Assembly: GCA_036345935.2 (NCBI GenBank)
Contig: JADWOT020000008.1
Location: forward strand, 11,577,672 to 11,641,671
Source of the DNA: Taenia hydatigena
Lineage: Eukaryota; Platyhelminthes; Cestoda; Cyclophyllidea; Taeniidae
DNA length: 64,000 bases
Reading direction: 5' to 3'
The notes beneath the pieces were generated by a model. It was not told where the DNA came from. It searched no databases and saw only the letters and a program-made list of their open reading frames with translations. Within the stretch, counting starts at the first letter, position 1. Every line of letters starts with the position of its first letter. This document shows, one piece after another, positions 1-12,270 of this stretch. The position numbers and the translations under genes were made by a program.

Positions 1-799
1 AGTCAGGGCACTATGGTGGGCACCTGCTAAACCTTATCTTGGTTTTAAAGCTCACAAGTTCTATGGCGTGACATTGCCTCACCTCAGGCCTCATTGTGTT
101 TCCACCTTTGTTTTAATGCTTAATGTGAGGTCTATTCGGTGTTTGAAAGTTTATTTTAATTAAAGCGCCCAGGTTCAGGAGGCTAGTTACTAACACATAC
201 TAGAACTATCGTTTTAACAGTCGAAATCATGAATTTAATGAAACTGTCGGTGGATCAAGGATACGCGGTGAAGGGCAAACAATATTAGCATTCGGAAAAC
301 TGGCATCTTCTATTAATTAAACATAAAATTAAATATTTCTCCATTTAGCGTAGCTATGATCCTTGAGCCTTATCCAGAAAAAACAGGATGCGAGTGGAAC
401 CATTCTTATCGCTAAGTAGCTAGATTTTTCACTTAAATTTCGAGGTTTCAGTCCTTTAAATACTGCTCCACGAGTTGTCAACTGTGAAAACTACTCAGCA
501 TAAGATGCTGACTAGATCGGAGCTCAGCAACCTTTTCGCCCTTTTTGCTTTAACTCTATGGAATTGAGGCTTACCCTTCCTTCGCTACTGACGATAATAT
601 GTTTTGGATGTTTGAACCAGTCTCTGCAGTTCTCAATATCTCATGTTAGTTCGAACGAAATAATTTAAAATTTAGGCCGCTGTAGTCATTAAAAAGTAGT
701 CACCATCTCCATTTCACCTCTATTTTATCACGAGAAGGCATGGGTTAATGTGTGGGTGAAAAAATCGCCAAATTTGGGGCATTTGTGATTGCATTGCAG
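1..799. other. No gene recognised at window start
   Basis: AT-rich sequence with frequent stops in all frames. I see no coding exon, RNA gene or clear repeat. Further exons of the minus-strand SLC6 gene (TM9 to C-terminus) could lie here or beyond the window edge, but I could not recognise them. Confidence 0.4.
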
Positions 800-1063
800 G
801 CACTGGCAGCAATGACAGTGGTGAAGGAGGTGCAACCATACTCGGTGGCCTACGAGGGTGAGCGATCGACGCGGGCGTCCGCAACTGAGGCGCCAATGAT
901 CAACTTTGATAGAAAACACTCCGTCTCCTCCGGCCTCTCCTCTCCACAGGAGCAAGGGCAAGGGCATCAGCGGCAGCAGCAACAAAAACTTACAGCAGTC
1001 TCTGATGAACAGAGCACTACTACCACCGGTGCCAATGTCAGTGGCAGTAGTGCACAGAAGTAG
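800..1063 (+). CDS. Possible 3'-terminal exon, unknown protein
   Basis: A reading frame is open from at least 752 and ends at a TAG at 1061-1063. A plausible acceptor (TTGCAG) sits at 794-799, giving a phase-0 exon of 87 codons. The peptide starts around ALAAMTVVKEVQPYSVAYEG and becomes rich in Ser, Thr and Gln with a short Gln run, as is common in disordered C-terminal tails. I do not recognise a family. No upstream exon is visible because the window starts close by. The antisense frame is also open but reads as Leu/Cys/His-rich and looks like a shadow. It could be chance, since low-complexity GC-rich DNA often stays open. Confidence 0.3.
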   Translation, partial: ALAAMTVVKEVQPYSVAYEGERSTRASATEAPMINFDRKHSVSSGLSSPQEQGQGHQRQQQQKLTAVSDEQSTTTTGANVSGSSAQK

Positions 1064-2673
1064 TGGTTTTGACGAAACAGCAGCGGCAATATTTTTACAT
1101 GTGACAAATCCGTCGTCAACCAGCTACTCTGGTACATCCCCTCCGAATTTTCCTGTCGCACACATACCACTACAGTAACACATTAACTCGTTTACATACA
1201 CACACAGTGCCTACATAGGTGTAGACGGTCATTTCCAACTTGGTATTATGTGTCTGGATAATAAAAGAAGGAATAGGTAGATAAGGGCGCTAGGAAAGCA
1301 TGTTTATATTCTGTTTAAATCTCCTATTACTTGGCGAGGACTGGAGAGGAGGGATGAACACCTGCAAATCGAAAGACACTGCTGGGTGACCTATCCACCC
1401 AACCTTGTGGTGCATTGCACACATTTTAAGTGCCTACAAACCAAGTCGTGGCAGATTAAAACGTTTAGTGGAATGAAAGAAGATTCATCCATCCATTCGT
1501 TTGATACTAAAGATGGATCCGCCAAAATCTTTTGTAGTTTAAATGTGCACAAACGAAGGTGTCATGGAATATTCACGACGAAAGAGTCCCTGTTATGCAA
1601 ACGGTTTATAAAAGCCTCGCCTAGGTATAAGGCCAGCCCCCGAAGGTGCATCTGAACAGCGTAGTCGCCTAAAGTGATATCCAATGCTTCTGAATCAGTT
1701 TCAGGACAGGTTCAAAATTGGAGCCCAACGATCTTGATTCCTTTTTCGGAGATTAGAACTGAAGGAGACTCACTCAAAACCAGTTTCGACTTGATTCTTG
1801 GAACAGTTGAAATGGAGACAGAATTCAGTAGACTCGAGTGCGGGGCCTCCGGAGTCATCCTCATTTTAACAGACTAAATCGTGAACAACAAATAAGTGGG
1901 AAGTCAGTTTGTTTCTTTGGCAAAAACAGGAGACAAGTTTAACCAACATCGCGTTCCCGCGAAATCGGAGTCACATTGTTGGAAGAATGGATCGCCACCT
2001 ACTTGGCCTTGTTATTCGTCTTGGTGGATAGAAACATTGATGAAGTACCTAGTCGACATCTACCATTCTGGTTCTAGCACCCCAGAATTTTTACGAGGAT
2101 GTCCGGGTCGCTTCCTCCCCAAAGTTGTGGGCAGCAACACCTCTAGTTGCTGATAGCCTTGATGGATATCCAATGGACAGCAGTGGATAATCCAGGGGAA
2201 CAAGGGAGTGGAACGTGACCGACATTGATTACGTCCCAGAAGAGAAGTTAGAATGGGCGCATCAGCAGGTCAAAGGTTCCATGTCCACATCAATGTGCAA
2301 GCTTAAGTCAATCGACAGTTAGTTGTGAATTGGGTGTGGAGAAACCAACGCAGAAAAAAAAGAACGTGCAATAAACGATGGGAGAGGGATTATTTTAGTA
2401 AAATTCGGTCAACAGAGGCATGCGCGTACACATACTTGTGTGCATTTCGAGAGCAAAACCACATGTCTCTGAAGGAAAACTTTGCTTTTGAGATAAAAAC
2501 ACAGCAATCGCATACCATGCTTAAGCCAAATAATCCATTCGTGATGCTAAAACGTGACCGCTGATTGATGCGTGATGGAATTAACACCTGACGAATTGTA
2601 ATTTGAGGATTTGAGGAGCCAACACTTATTCCAACAAAAATATGGCTAAAAAAGAAGAAGGAAGAAAACTTAC
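1064..2673. other. Non-coding, probably intron or 3' flank of the SLC6 gene
   Basis: Only short ORFs (up to about 90 codons) without recognisable motifs. The region is downstream of the last recognised SLC6 exon on the minus strand, so it should be intron or contain the TM9-12 exons, but none was identified on reading. Confidence 0.35.
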
Positions 2674-5600
2674 CGGAAGATGTACTTGAGGATGTTGCTG
2701 GTGAGGAGGCCAAAACGGCGAAGTTCGTCCTCAACGCCGGACATGACAGTCTCAACAATGGCGAACTGGGAGCCCAAGCCAACGGTGGATAGCATGAAGA
2801 AGAAGAAGACGGACCAGATAGCGGGGAAGGGCATCTGTGACAGCGCCTCTGGATATACCACGAAGGCCAAACCTGGTCCTTTAAACAGCCCAAAGGTCAC
2901 CATAATCACTCAATTGTTAGTGCTGGTTTAATGTCTGGTACAACTGTCAAGTGTGCAATCGTATAGAAGTAAATAAGCAGCTCTCTTCAGGTCTAGAATT
3001 CCAATATGGGTTTAGAAAGAAATTGTGGTCAGCGCTACGGAGGATTGCATTTAGAACCGTCACATGTGAATCACATAGTTGCCTGAAGTGGAAAAATCAC
3101 AACCATTTGACTCCCCTGAACTACGGAACCGGTCTTGTATTCGCAAATCTTGGGTGCCTACCTAGGAACTGCAGACCACGTATGCCTAATCTCCTGCGTT
3201 TACCTTTACTACTTGTCACTAATGCCGTTCACTCTGAGACTTGGTGGCTGCCATAGGTAGGAGAATACATTCCGTCGAATTCCACCGTTCGCCTCCGTAT
3301 GGCTGAGTCCGTAGGATTTAGGGTTTTGAAGCACTACCCGGAAGCTTTCCTAAAGACTTCCATCTTTCCATCCTAAATAGCTATACTTGGATTATTGTAA
3401 CTCTCTTTCTACGGGAGGACTTGGGCCTACACGACGATTCACAGCAGGCCATAAAAATGTCACTTTAGCGTGAACCTGGGATGGTAACTTCACTTCCCAA
3501 CGGCTTGTTTCTACCACGACATTTCATTGACCCGATGCAGCATCCAGCCTTTACTCAAAAGGTCACTCCATCCTATCCCAGCACAACTGGGTGATCTGCT
3601 TGAACTGCAAAAACCGGTGTCGGTTTGATTTAAACATTATTGAGCGTGGTGAACGTTCGGCAATGTCCTCCTCACTAAAATGCAAAATGTCCATCATTCG
3701 CTTCCGCACCCCGCATTGCTCTTATAAAAGTGGATGATGACCAAAATCATCAAAATATTTACGATGGGAAACGCAAATATGGATTTGAAGTAAGCCTATT
3801 TTCCTATGAGCTCGCACCGTATTATGTGGAAAGGTGTTAGCGCAATCTCAAAGCCTATGCAACCAAATCCGTATGATGTCCTCGGAACTTGAAGCATTAA
3901 AACTCGGCTAACAATTGAATCCCGTGGTAAGGTGTGGTGGTACTGCTCACGATGCATTATAACCAGTAACAGCGCTACAAAGTGAAGCTAAGTAGAGGAG
4001 AAGCATAGACCGTCAGGATTGGCAAAAATGGCATAGTTCCAGGGTCAGAAAGATCAATGACAAAAGGAGTGCAACACTCACCTGACTTGGCGACATTGTC
4101 CATGGTTACGTTCTTTTGTTGCGCCATGAAGCCGAGACTCGCGAACACCACGAAGCCGGCATAGATGGAGGTACAGCAGTTAATGCAGGCCACAATAATG
4201 GCATCTCTGAAGCAAAGAAGGGAGGAAGGTTTACACCATGCGACAGAAAGCTAACGGCTGGCTAACCCGAGCATCTACTCTCGTGAGTGCACTCCGCAGA
4301 ACGCGCGACTTTCAAAGGGCACGAGAAACCAGTTTACCGCAACACTGAGTGTGTGCATATTTTGGGGCCAATTTTGACGCTGGCATTACCGCGTCATCAA
4401 AACTGCCGTGAACAAAAAACTTTGATAATCTGAGAAAATCCTCATCCTTGCTTAGCGTGGATTTGAGGTACGATCTGCGGGAACAGGTAGACTAACCTGG
4501 TTGCGGAGCAAGTACTCCATCAGCATACTTTCCTCTTCGAATGATTAAGCTTTATGAAGGTGCTTCTCTTTACATCCAAACATCTTACACGTCCACTATG
4601 ATGCATTAAAAGGTGAGCTATTGGAGATATCGACATGGCTAGTTGGTGGAAGTAGCTCCTTCAACCATTACTATGCCGCTCTGGATTCAGCGATATGGGT
4701 AGCCTTTTGAAATAAATTGGGAGCAAAGTTGCGCAGATAGTCCTGATTTAGGGCACTGACTACAAGGATCCCAGAGGCGAATCGATCACCGCTACTCTGA
4801 CGCTTTGTTATTCTGCTGTGACACTAATGGCCATTAATCTCTCACCACTTCAATTCTCGCTCAAAATAATGTGTATGATTAGTCCTTAATGAAAAGCATC
4901 GTACAATTGATGAAGGCGATGGCACATGTGACACCGAACCTAGATAAGAGAATTGGAGGCCACATGCATGCGGTACTAGTAGTCGGTGTGTTAATGTCAA
5001 TGGAAGTAGGCAATCCTCGGTGTGTTTATGCGGCAAGAGGCAGTGCAAAGGTTGACTGACATTATAATCCATACTTACGGTTCGACCTCCTACTCAAGTC
5101 TGCGTAAAATGAAACCTCCAGGATACTTTGTTTTAAATAGCTCCCCAAGTTCACAGACTACGGAATCTTCCAATTGCACAAGTGCGAATTTGAATCATTT
5201 TCGGATGATAGGGGGGGGGGGGGGCTGTTTGCAAATGATGAACAGATTTCAAAAGGAAACGGTGCATGAATTGCACACAAATGAAAAGTTTTACTAGAAA
5301 AGGGACGCGTTAAAGTGCAGCCAAGGAACAGAGATTTTTCTGAAACAATTTGTGTCAAATCATTGTTCACATCAGAGACATACCCTACGCAATGCATTTT
5401 AGGTAAAAAAAGACACTGTACTACCATCTCAGGACCTCATACATGCGTGTGAAAATGCACCCATTTTGTCGTTAAAACTGTGGGCAAATGGACAGTTTGC
5501 TTAAGACTTCCCCACTGACCAGGGCACAACACCTACTTGTGCTTACGTAATCCCGAGGTGGGCGATTCGACTGAAATTAGCAACCGTCAAATGGCGTTTT

Positions 5601-6174
5601 CACTGAGTACAGATAAGAAATGCAAACGTCGATGGGAGCGGAGAGCTTTGTGGCCAAGGCAGCCCATCTCACTAAGGCTACCAGTGCCTCTTACCCGAGC
5701 GCACAACGGGACAACAACATCAACAAAAAGACATAGAAGGAGGAAGGTGTATGAGCACAGCTGACGAGAAGGGTTGTAATTTCTCACGCACTAACCTGCA
5801 GCAGTTGTTCTTGAAAGGATTGAAGCTGGACATGGCGATGAGTGATCCGGAACAACAGCCGAGAGAAAAGAAGATTTGCGTTGCGGCGTCCACCCACACT
5901 CGTGGGTCCTTGAGGCGATTGAACTTGGGTGTCAAGTAGTAGAGAATGCCCTGCAGAGAGCCCTTCAGCATCAATGATCGGATCAACAGCACTGTNNNNN
6001 NNNNNNNNNNNNNNNNNNNNNNNNNNNNNNNNNNNNNNNNNNNNNNNNNNNNNNNNNNNNNNNNNNNNNNNNNNNNNNNNNNNNNNNNNNNNNNNNNNNN
6101 NNNNNNNNNNNNNNNNNNNNNNNCAACAGCACTGTGAGGATCAGGTAGGGGAACAGGGCTGTGAAGTAGGAAAC
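2674..6174 (-). CDS. SLC6 family Na+/Cl- dependent transporter (partial: TM5-TM8 exons)
   Basis: Sodium- and chloride-coupled symporter of the plasma membrane, SLC6/neurotransmitter:sodium symporter family. Three minus-strand exons are phase-compatible: 6174-5796 (TM5-TM6, containing a 128-N gap), 4206-4082 (TM7) and 2878-2674 (TM8 region). Diagnostic stretches are [64 protein letters not shown] and [17 protein letters not shown]. Junctions rebuild conserved codons: CC-R-D between the first two exons and KS-G-PG between the next two. Donors are GTTAGT, GTGAGT and GTAAGT. The TM1-4 exons should lie above 6.2 kb and the TM9-12 exons below 2.67 kb, but neither was recognised. The substrate cannot be assigned; the TM8 text resembles amino-acid (proline, glycine or GABA type) members. 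The Na2-site Asp of classical members reads as Gly (VGLGSQF). Confidence 0.9.
5996..6123. other. Assembly gap (128 N) inside an SLC6 exon
   Basis: A run of N interrupts the TM5 coding exon. The 12 bases before the gap (5984-5995, caacagcactgt) are identical to the 12 bases after it (6124-6135). Deleting the N run plus one copy restores an uninterrupted SLC6 reading frame (LILTVLLIRS), so little or no real sequence appears to be missing. Confidence 0.9.
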
Positions 6175-7179
6175 CTTTCGGGGAAAATGCGCAACAATAA
6201 GCCCACTTCCAAAATTGCTACAACCGATCTTCCAACGGAAATGCTACTAACTTAGCACACCTCACATCGCTGATTTCATTACTTCGGTCTAATTAAAGAA
6301 TGCACAAACACCTCTCCTCGGACCTTAAAAGCATTGCAAATATAATGGTATTTTATGCGTTGCCGAATAACCAGGAGAACAATTGACATTCAATGTCACC
6401 GACGACATCTGTGTCCTAAGCAACCGTAGCAGAATTGCTTGGTGAAAGAAGACAAATGTGTCCACCTTATTTAGAGTGGAATATTCATCAAAACTTAAAA
6501 GGCGATTGACTAGACTGGTTTAAAGGAAGACAGGATGCCCGACAGCCAGGGACTGAAAGCTTATGGTTTCGAAGTGGAAGACTTATGTGGCAAATCTTAC
6601 AGGTGCCACTGCATTGATATGCCTTTTAGTTCGTTACTACTGGAGTGTACTTACTACCTTTCAACCACTACAGTTGTGGGTGGAATGTTTCAGAATTCGA
6701 ACAAACGTAAATGGTATCTCCACTGCTGTGATCAAAGTTTCCAACAACAGAAATGTTATCGCTAGCCTCCTTGCGTATTCACTTCAACCATGGTTTCTGA
6801 TAAAGTAGTTTGAAGGTGACGTTTTGGCTATGGTTTCAAGCTCTTGAGTTTTGTCAAAGCAGCTATGGTGGACTGATGTCCGGAAGTTTTCTTGTTCATA
6901 CATGCGTATGATCTTTAAACTATTGGCCGCCTACGTCTCGAGCAGCCAAAATAGATTTATGTAGTTTCAATTGCATTCAACTTTATTTCTTTCGCTTTTT
7001 TATGCAGATAGTAAATTTATGAACTGTGTCTATGTATTCGCCCTGTTTGGAAATAAACATTGAGGCTGAACAGCATGCACACCTTTTGAAACGTCTATCA
7101 ATAACCTCTTAGAGGCTACGCAGCGCATTCCTCACGCAATTAGCATGAGCTCTGCATTCACATAACTTGCAGTCATTAT

Positions 7180-7430
7180 CGGCCCTAACCCCTCTGTTTC
7201 CCCTCCTCGCTCTCACCTCACACTTCGCCTTTGCCGTCGTTCTGGTGAATGATTGAGGCTGCGCTGAGGCTGCAGGCGGACCTGGCAGACGTTCCATTAC
7301 CTTGTGGAGTGTAAAGAAGTGGCCGAGAATGTATAAATGAGAGCGAGATGTTCGATGAATCCGATGAAGGGAGCAAGAGTGTCTTCATGCCAGCTGGATT
7401 ACGACTTCTTCCACTAGTTTTTAAATGTCT
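7180..7430. repeat. Diverged dispersed repeat, copy 1
   Basis: Shares the order and wording of several blocks with 9135-9370: a pyrimidine-rich start (ccctctgtttcccctcctc), then tcacctcacact, then cgcctttgccg, a ggctgcg block, and further on tgttcgatgaa and atgccag. The copies are in the same orientation and interrupted by indels. No coding capacity is seen. The family is unknown. Confidence 0.45.
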
Positions 7431-9134
7431 TTGATTGTAGAAGTGGAAAGACTCGATGCTATCCCCGTTCAAAAATTGTTCTTCTTCGTCATAGACCACT
7501 TGCTCTTGCTTGATTTCATACTCAAGCAATGTAAAAAATGACCGAACTGATCTGCTTTGCCCCACCTGCCTTCTATGCCACAATATTATCTCCTGTACAA
7601 AATTATAGTAATCCAGTTTACAAGACTAAAATTCAGTATTCCGTCTACCACCCATAGTAAGCTGAAAGAGCGCTTGTAACACCTGCTTTTCTTCCTAAGA
7701 TCTTTCTTTAACAAACTTGGCTTTGAATTTCCGCATGATTTGAACGCATGGTTGCAGAGACAGGGAAATGCTGAATCTTACAATTGAATGGAAGTTCATT
7801 TGATGTGTACTTTTACATGGAGTGGGAGCAAGAGGGGAGCCGAAGGGGAGGAAGAAGGGATAAAGGGAGGTGGGAGGGCAGGAACAAACAAATTATGAGT
7901 CGAATGCTGTAAAGAGTCAATCAGCATTTATCTAAAGGAATGGGAGTAGAAGTAAGGAAGTTGTGTTCTCGACGAAACAGGCTGTAGAGCTTGTCACTAA
8001 AGTACTGCCTACTCGAAGTGCTTGAAAGGAAAACAGTGAAGCGTGAATGGCAGGTCATTGAAACCTAGCGTGTTGGATGCAGTGAACACTCTGTTGGTAA
8101 TAGTATGTCGGAATGGAATGTTACTATCTGGGAACGTGTTCATTCTGTCAGGGTCACGTGCACGTGTCACGTTGCACCACGAATGTGGGAACAATTTAAC
8201 TCCTGAAGGCAAAGGACGGTGTAATTAACAAGAAACAATCAGTAGACAAGTTGCAATGTGAAACAAGCACTGCTTTGGAATGGTGTTGCAGTTCCAGCTG
8301 ATACCAAATACAGTAGTTGAGGAAAATGACACGGTGAAATTGTCCTTGCAATGACGCCTATGTACGACCGACCGAATCATAAGGCACACTTCAAACCATT
8401 TAAAGCCACCGTAAATAGTATAGTCAAGATCATTTCAAAAAACATAATTAGAAAGGCTTGCTTGCAGAGGGATAGGGGCCGAACTTAAAAGACGTCGAAG
8501 TTTTTATGAGTTCTCTATAGAAACGTGGTGATTTTTCGTCAAAAGCAACTCGACCTCATCGCCACCTCTTAAAGGGTCGGACACCTCGAGGGTGTCCGTC
8601 TTCCATTTCTGAGCCGTCTCATCGTCCGCTGCGATAGTGACAAGGGCGGAGTTTGCGGTGAAGTGTAGCGATCGCATCCTGTGTGCATGCAGAGATGATT
8701 CAGGACCACACAACATCTGCTTCATTTTAGCTTCGGCTCAAATTCCAAGGAGCGGATAATGTTTTTAGCTTTCAACATAGTACGCTGCAATTAAAGCCGT
8801 CCGGGTAAGCAGATGTCATGAAATGTAGTTCATCGCAGAAAAGCAGTTGTACTGGCGTGGAAACACGAACATTTCGACGGATACAAGGAAAACAAGTAAA
8901 TCAAGGGGATTGACGAAAATTGACAACGAGGACGTTGAAGCTTTTATAGAATTCCTTCGGTACGAGCGATTGGCTTGTAATCTACAAAATTTTCCTTTCC
9001 CCACCTTTGACTACTTATAAGTCGCCAAATTGGTCACTACTGTCTGGCGGAGAGCTATGAATGGAGCAGGTTAACAGTTTGATTATGACAGACTTCAAGG
9101 CGTCTTTGGTAAACCTCACAGGATGTGATCGCTG

Positions 9135-9370
9135 CCAAGTATGGACCCTCTTTTTCTCCTCTCAATCACCTCACACTCTGCCTTTACCGCCATCGCGTCG
9201 AACGTCAAGGCTGCGTGAAAACTGGAGCCGGACAACTTTGACGTGCCTGACTTTTTGAAGGGTTTGAGGTGATTCCTAGGGAATTATAATGTTCTCGATG
9301 AAGTTGGTGGAAGAGAGGATATGCTGATGCCAGTCGTGTAGCGTAGCCTTCTTATGAGGAAAGGCTATGA
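9135..9370. repeat. Diverged dispersed repeat, copy 2
   Basis: Direct-orientation relative of 7180-7430, with matching blocks ccctctttttctcctctc, tcacctcacact, gcctttaccgcc, aaggctgcgtga, tgttctcgatgaa and gatgccag. Similarity is clear in the first 70 bases and patchy afterwards, as expected for an old transposed sequence. Confidence 0.45.
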
Positions 9371-11839
9371 ATTTACAGCATCATCTCAGTTATCACTTTA
9401 AATCGTCATCAACTTTATCCCACATCCATTGGAATGCAAATAGCGATCTTATTTTTAGCATCACTAATTTACAATTTGTTTAAAATCTCTTTCATGCCGA
9501 TCATTAATGCCGGGACAAGTAAGGTGCTCAATTATAAAATAGCTGAAATGAGGGAGGGACAATGTTCGCTCACTTTTTTCATACTATTCTTAAGTTTAAC
9601 CTGACACAATCAGTAACAAGTAGAACACAGAAGGAAAATGATTCTTCTCACTTATTTGACACTGAGCTTCGAGGCGACATTGGTAAGTGGTGCTGGTATT
9701 TCGATGGAGAGTCCCCACTTAAGATGAAGGAACACTGCGTCCTCCCAAATCTCCCTGTTACTGCTAGATTTACAAGCATTGATTCAAAGCAACTGTTGGC
9801 ATTTTTATCAGTCAGATCAAAGGTGGGCCTCATGAAGGTGAATGTCCGCAATGACTACGTAAAGAGTTTGCATAAAGGGCAGTCTTTGAACCTTCTCTGT
9901 GAGAACACACACGAGCGATGGTCTAGAGCTTTAGTGAATGATAAGCTAGCATTCTGAGATAGGGGAATTCTAAATGCAAAATCTACTTGAGTGTACGCCA
10001 TGAAATGCATATCTCCCACCGCAATTCACACAAGCTCATTGCGGGGTTGATTCTGGCAGACGTGAACTCTGGAACAGCACAAACACCCGAGGTAGATGCA
10101 GTCGCCTCGAAATCTTGGAGAGGGATGGCACCAGGAGTCAATTGGTACGCATTTCCCAATCCTTCACAAAATTATGCGTTCCCACACTCTTCACCTTGGC
10201 CACACCATCTAGTTCAAATTTGCCTGCTTTAATCCAAATAACATTGACGGATGGAAAGGCCTTTTTTGCTTGATAGGCTCCAAAATCCTACTAAAATGAA
10301 GGTAATAAGCTGCCTTTTTATTCAAAGTCTGAATCAACTGCATTCTAGTGGTAACAACTGAATAATTAAAGTAAATAATTTCGATATTTCGACTCCTCTG
10401 CTAAAACTCGTTTTGATTTTTTCCACCACAACTTCATCAGCCACAAGAAAATTGATTACTGCCATTGCTCTATCTATATCCTCAAGGCATGGGTCTGTCA
10501 CTTACAACTCTTAATCACTGCGGTGTCGTAGCATGATTTCTTTGACGCCAGATTCACTAATGAAGTGGTAGTAAAGAGCAAGGAATTAAAACGAAAACGA
10601 GGAATTTTAAATAATTGATTTTCCGAAATTTGTTATGAATACGACTATAGTTGTGGACTAAATGGTACAAACAGCAGAAAAAAAATTGGCCAAAATAATA
10701 TTCAAGTATTTCGGTCAACAATGAATGTGTACGCTTCAAGGGCCTACCTTTGCAGTGTCCCAACGAAAGGACTGGGCGGCTAATGGCATGGCCTGAAGGT
10801 CATGATGCAGAGCGAAAGTAGAACATGCAGAGGATGAAGCGCCTGTCAAGCAAAGCAGCACGTAACCACAACTTCGAAAAAACTTAGTCCGCATATTTAA
10901 CTAAGACACGAATGAAGAGGTTGGAAGACATGGGTAGCGGGTTGTTGTTTTAACTTACATTAGCAAAAGCGGTGGACGCGAGTCAAAGTCTTGCTGAGTG
11001 TTAACAGCATTGGGAGAAAGTCTAATTGATCCACAGAGGCACAGCAATTAAGTAAAATTATGATCTATTTCAGTTCTCTTTACTAAATGTGCATTTACTG
11101 CACTGCTCCTTCTTCCTGATACTGTCTCGAATAGAAACTTTTTAGGCGCGCATAACATTTACGTTCTGGGTCATGGCATGCTGTATTTGCTTAGAATGGA
11201 AGCATAAACACGCGCTGTTCCTGCATTCGTCACAAATGTTTAGTGTCACTGGACTTGTATTTTAGGAAGCAGAAACATCCCGATGAACATCTGAAGGAGA
11301 ATAGTCATGAAAGTGGAATCAAAATTCTTGATTGTGTGTCATTACATGCGCTGTCACCTGAACAGAAAAGAGCAGTATCGACCTCTTTAAGGCGCTCTTT
11401 AGCTGTCTGTACAAATTAGCAGCTCCATCAGTGCAGCACAAACGCGCAGCTACATGCCCAGGTTGGAAATCGCTGTAAACTACCGTGGAAGTTGGACTTT
11501 TATCATCGACTATTATCACGCGTTACCCAGAGGCTAGCGAAATGAACTTGCAATTAACATACTATAATTTCAGTGAGTGCGTGACCCTGGTTGACGGTCC
11601 CGCAAAAGAGGCGTTTTGCCGCATTTAAAAGAAGCGCCCGTCGACATCTCTTTTCCGGAAGTCACAAATACTAGTCATGAGTCCGTAATAGGGTTTTGGA
11701 ATTGTTCTTTTCTAATACACGATAAATAGTGATATGAGAAGTACTGAATAGTTGACATAAATTAGGATTTGAATGCAAAGCGATTCGACCAAATTTGTGC
11801 TAAAGCTACAACGAACATTGGAATTGAGGTAGCGGAAAA

Positions 11840-12270
11840 TGCAGCCTTGGGGACCAAGCCCTACGAAGGCCCTATGTGACAATGACCCCAAAGGGACAGA
11901 GCCACACACGCGGGCAATCGGTATTCAGTCACGCGAGCATCGTCAAGGTCGTCGGCAAGTGATTGGTTGGGGGGGGGGGGAGGAGACAAGATCAGCTGTC
12001 TCCGTGTTGCACGTCGTGCACGCACACGAGGGTGTTCGCGCGCGTAGACGTGTGTGCGTGGGTGGGTGAACATCAGTGCATCCGCTTTCGCTTCACGTAC
12101 GGCACCCAGCCGGCCCCATCCCCCTTCTCTCCCACTGCTACTACTCTCACCCTGTGTCTGACCTACCAAAGCTGGCAGCACTGACGCTGGGGATTCGTGG
12201 CTGATGGGCCTCTGGCCCATCAATTGGTTGCTGCAGAGCCCACGCAAGTGTGCCTACACCGCCAACTTCG
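11840..12270. promoter_or_regulatory. GC-rich, CpG-containing island with a perfect hairpin
   Basis: Base composition shifts sharply from AT-rich surroundings to GC-rich DNA with many CpG steps, a G-run at 11971-11980 and GT-rich tracts. At 12202-12222 there is a perfect 9-bp stem with a 3-nt loop (TGATGGGCC-TCT-GGCCCATCA). The island lies about 1.3 kb upstream of the CH-domain gene's start codon on the same strand, so a promoter or 5' UTR exon is plausible but inferred. Arg/Pro-rich ORFs on both strands here look like composition artefacts. Confidence 0.35.

Noticed and set aside
2390..2893. 167-codon minus-strand ORF
   Set aside because: It overlaps the SLC6 TM8 exon in another frame; the SLC6 frame has clear family motifs.
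9562..9957. 131-codon plus-strand ORF
   Set aside because: No family resemblance, no splice context, and no repeated or conserved motif; it is compatible with chance.
11861..12247. 128-codon minus-strand ORF
   Set aside because: It lies in the GC-rich island; the Arg/Pro/Ser-rich peptide reflects composition, and the opposite strand is open too.
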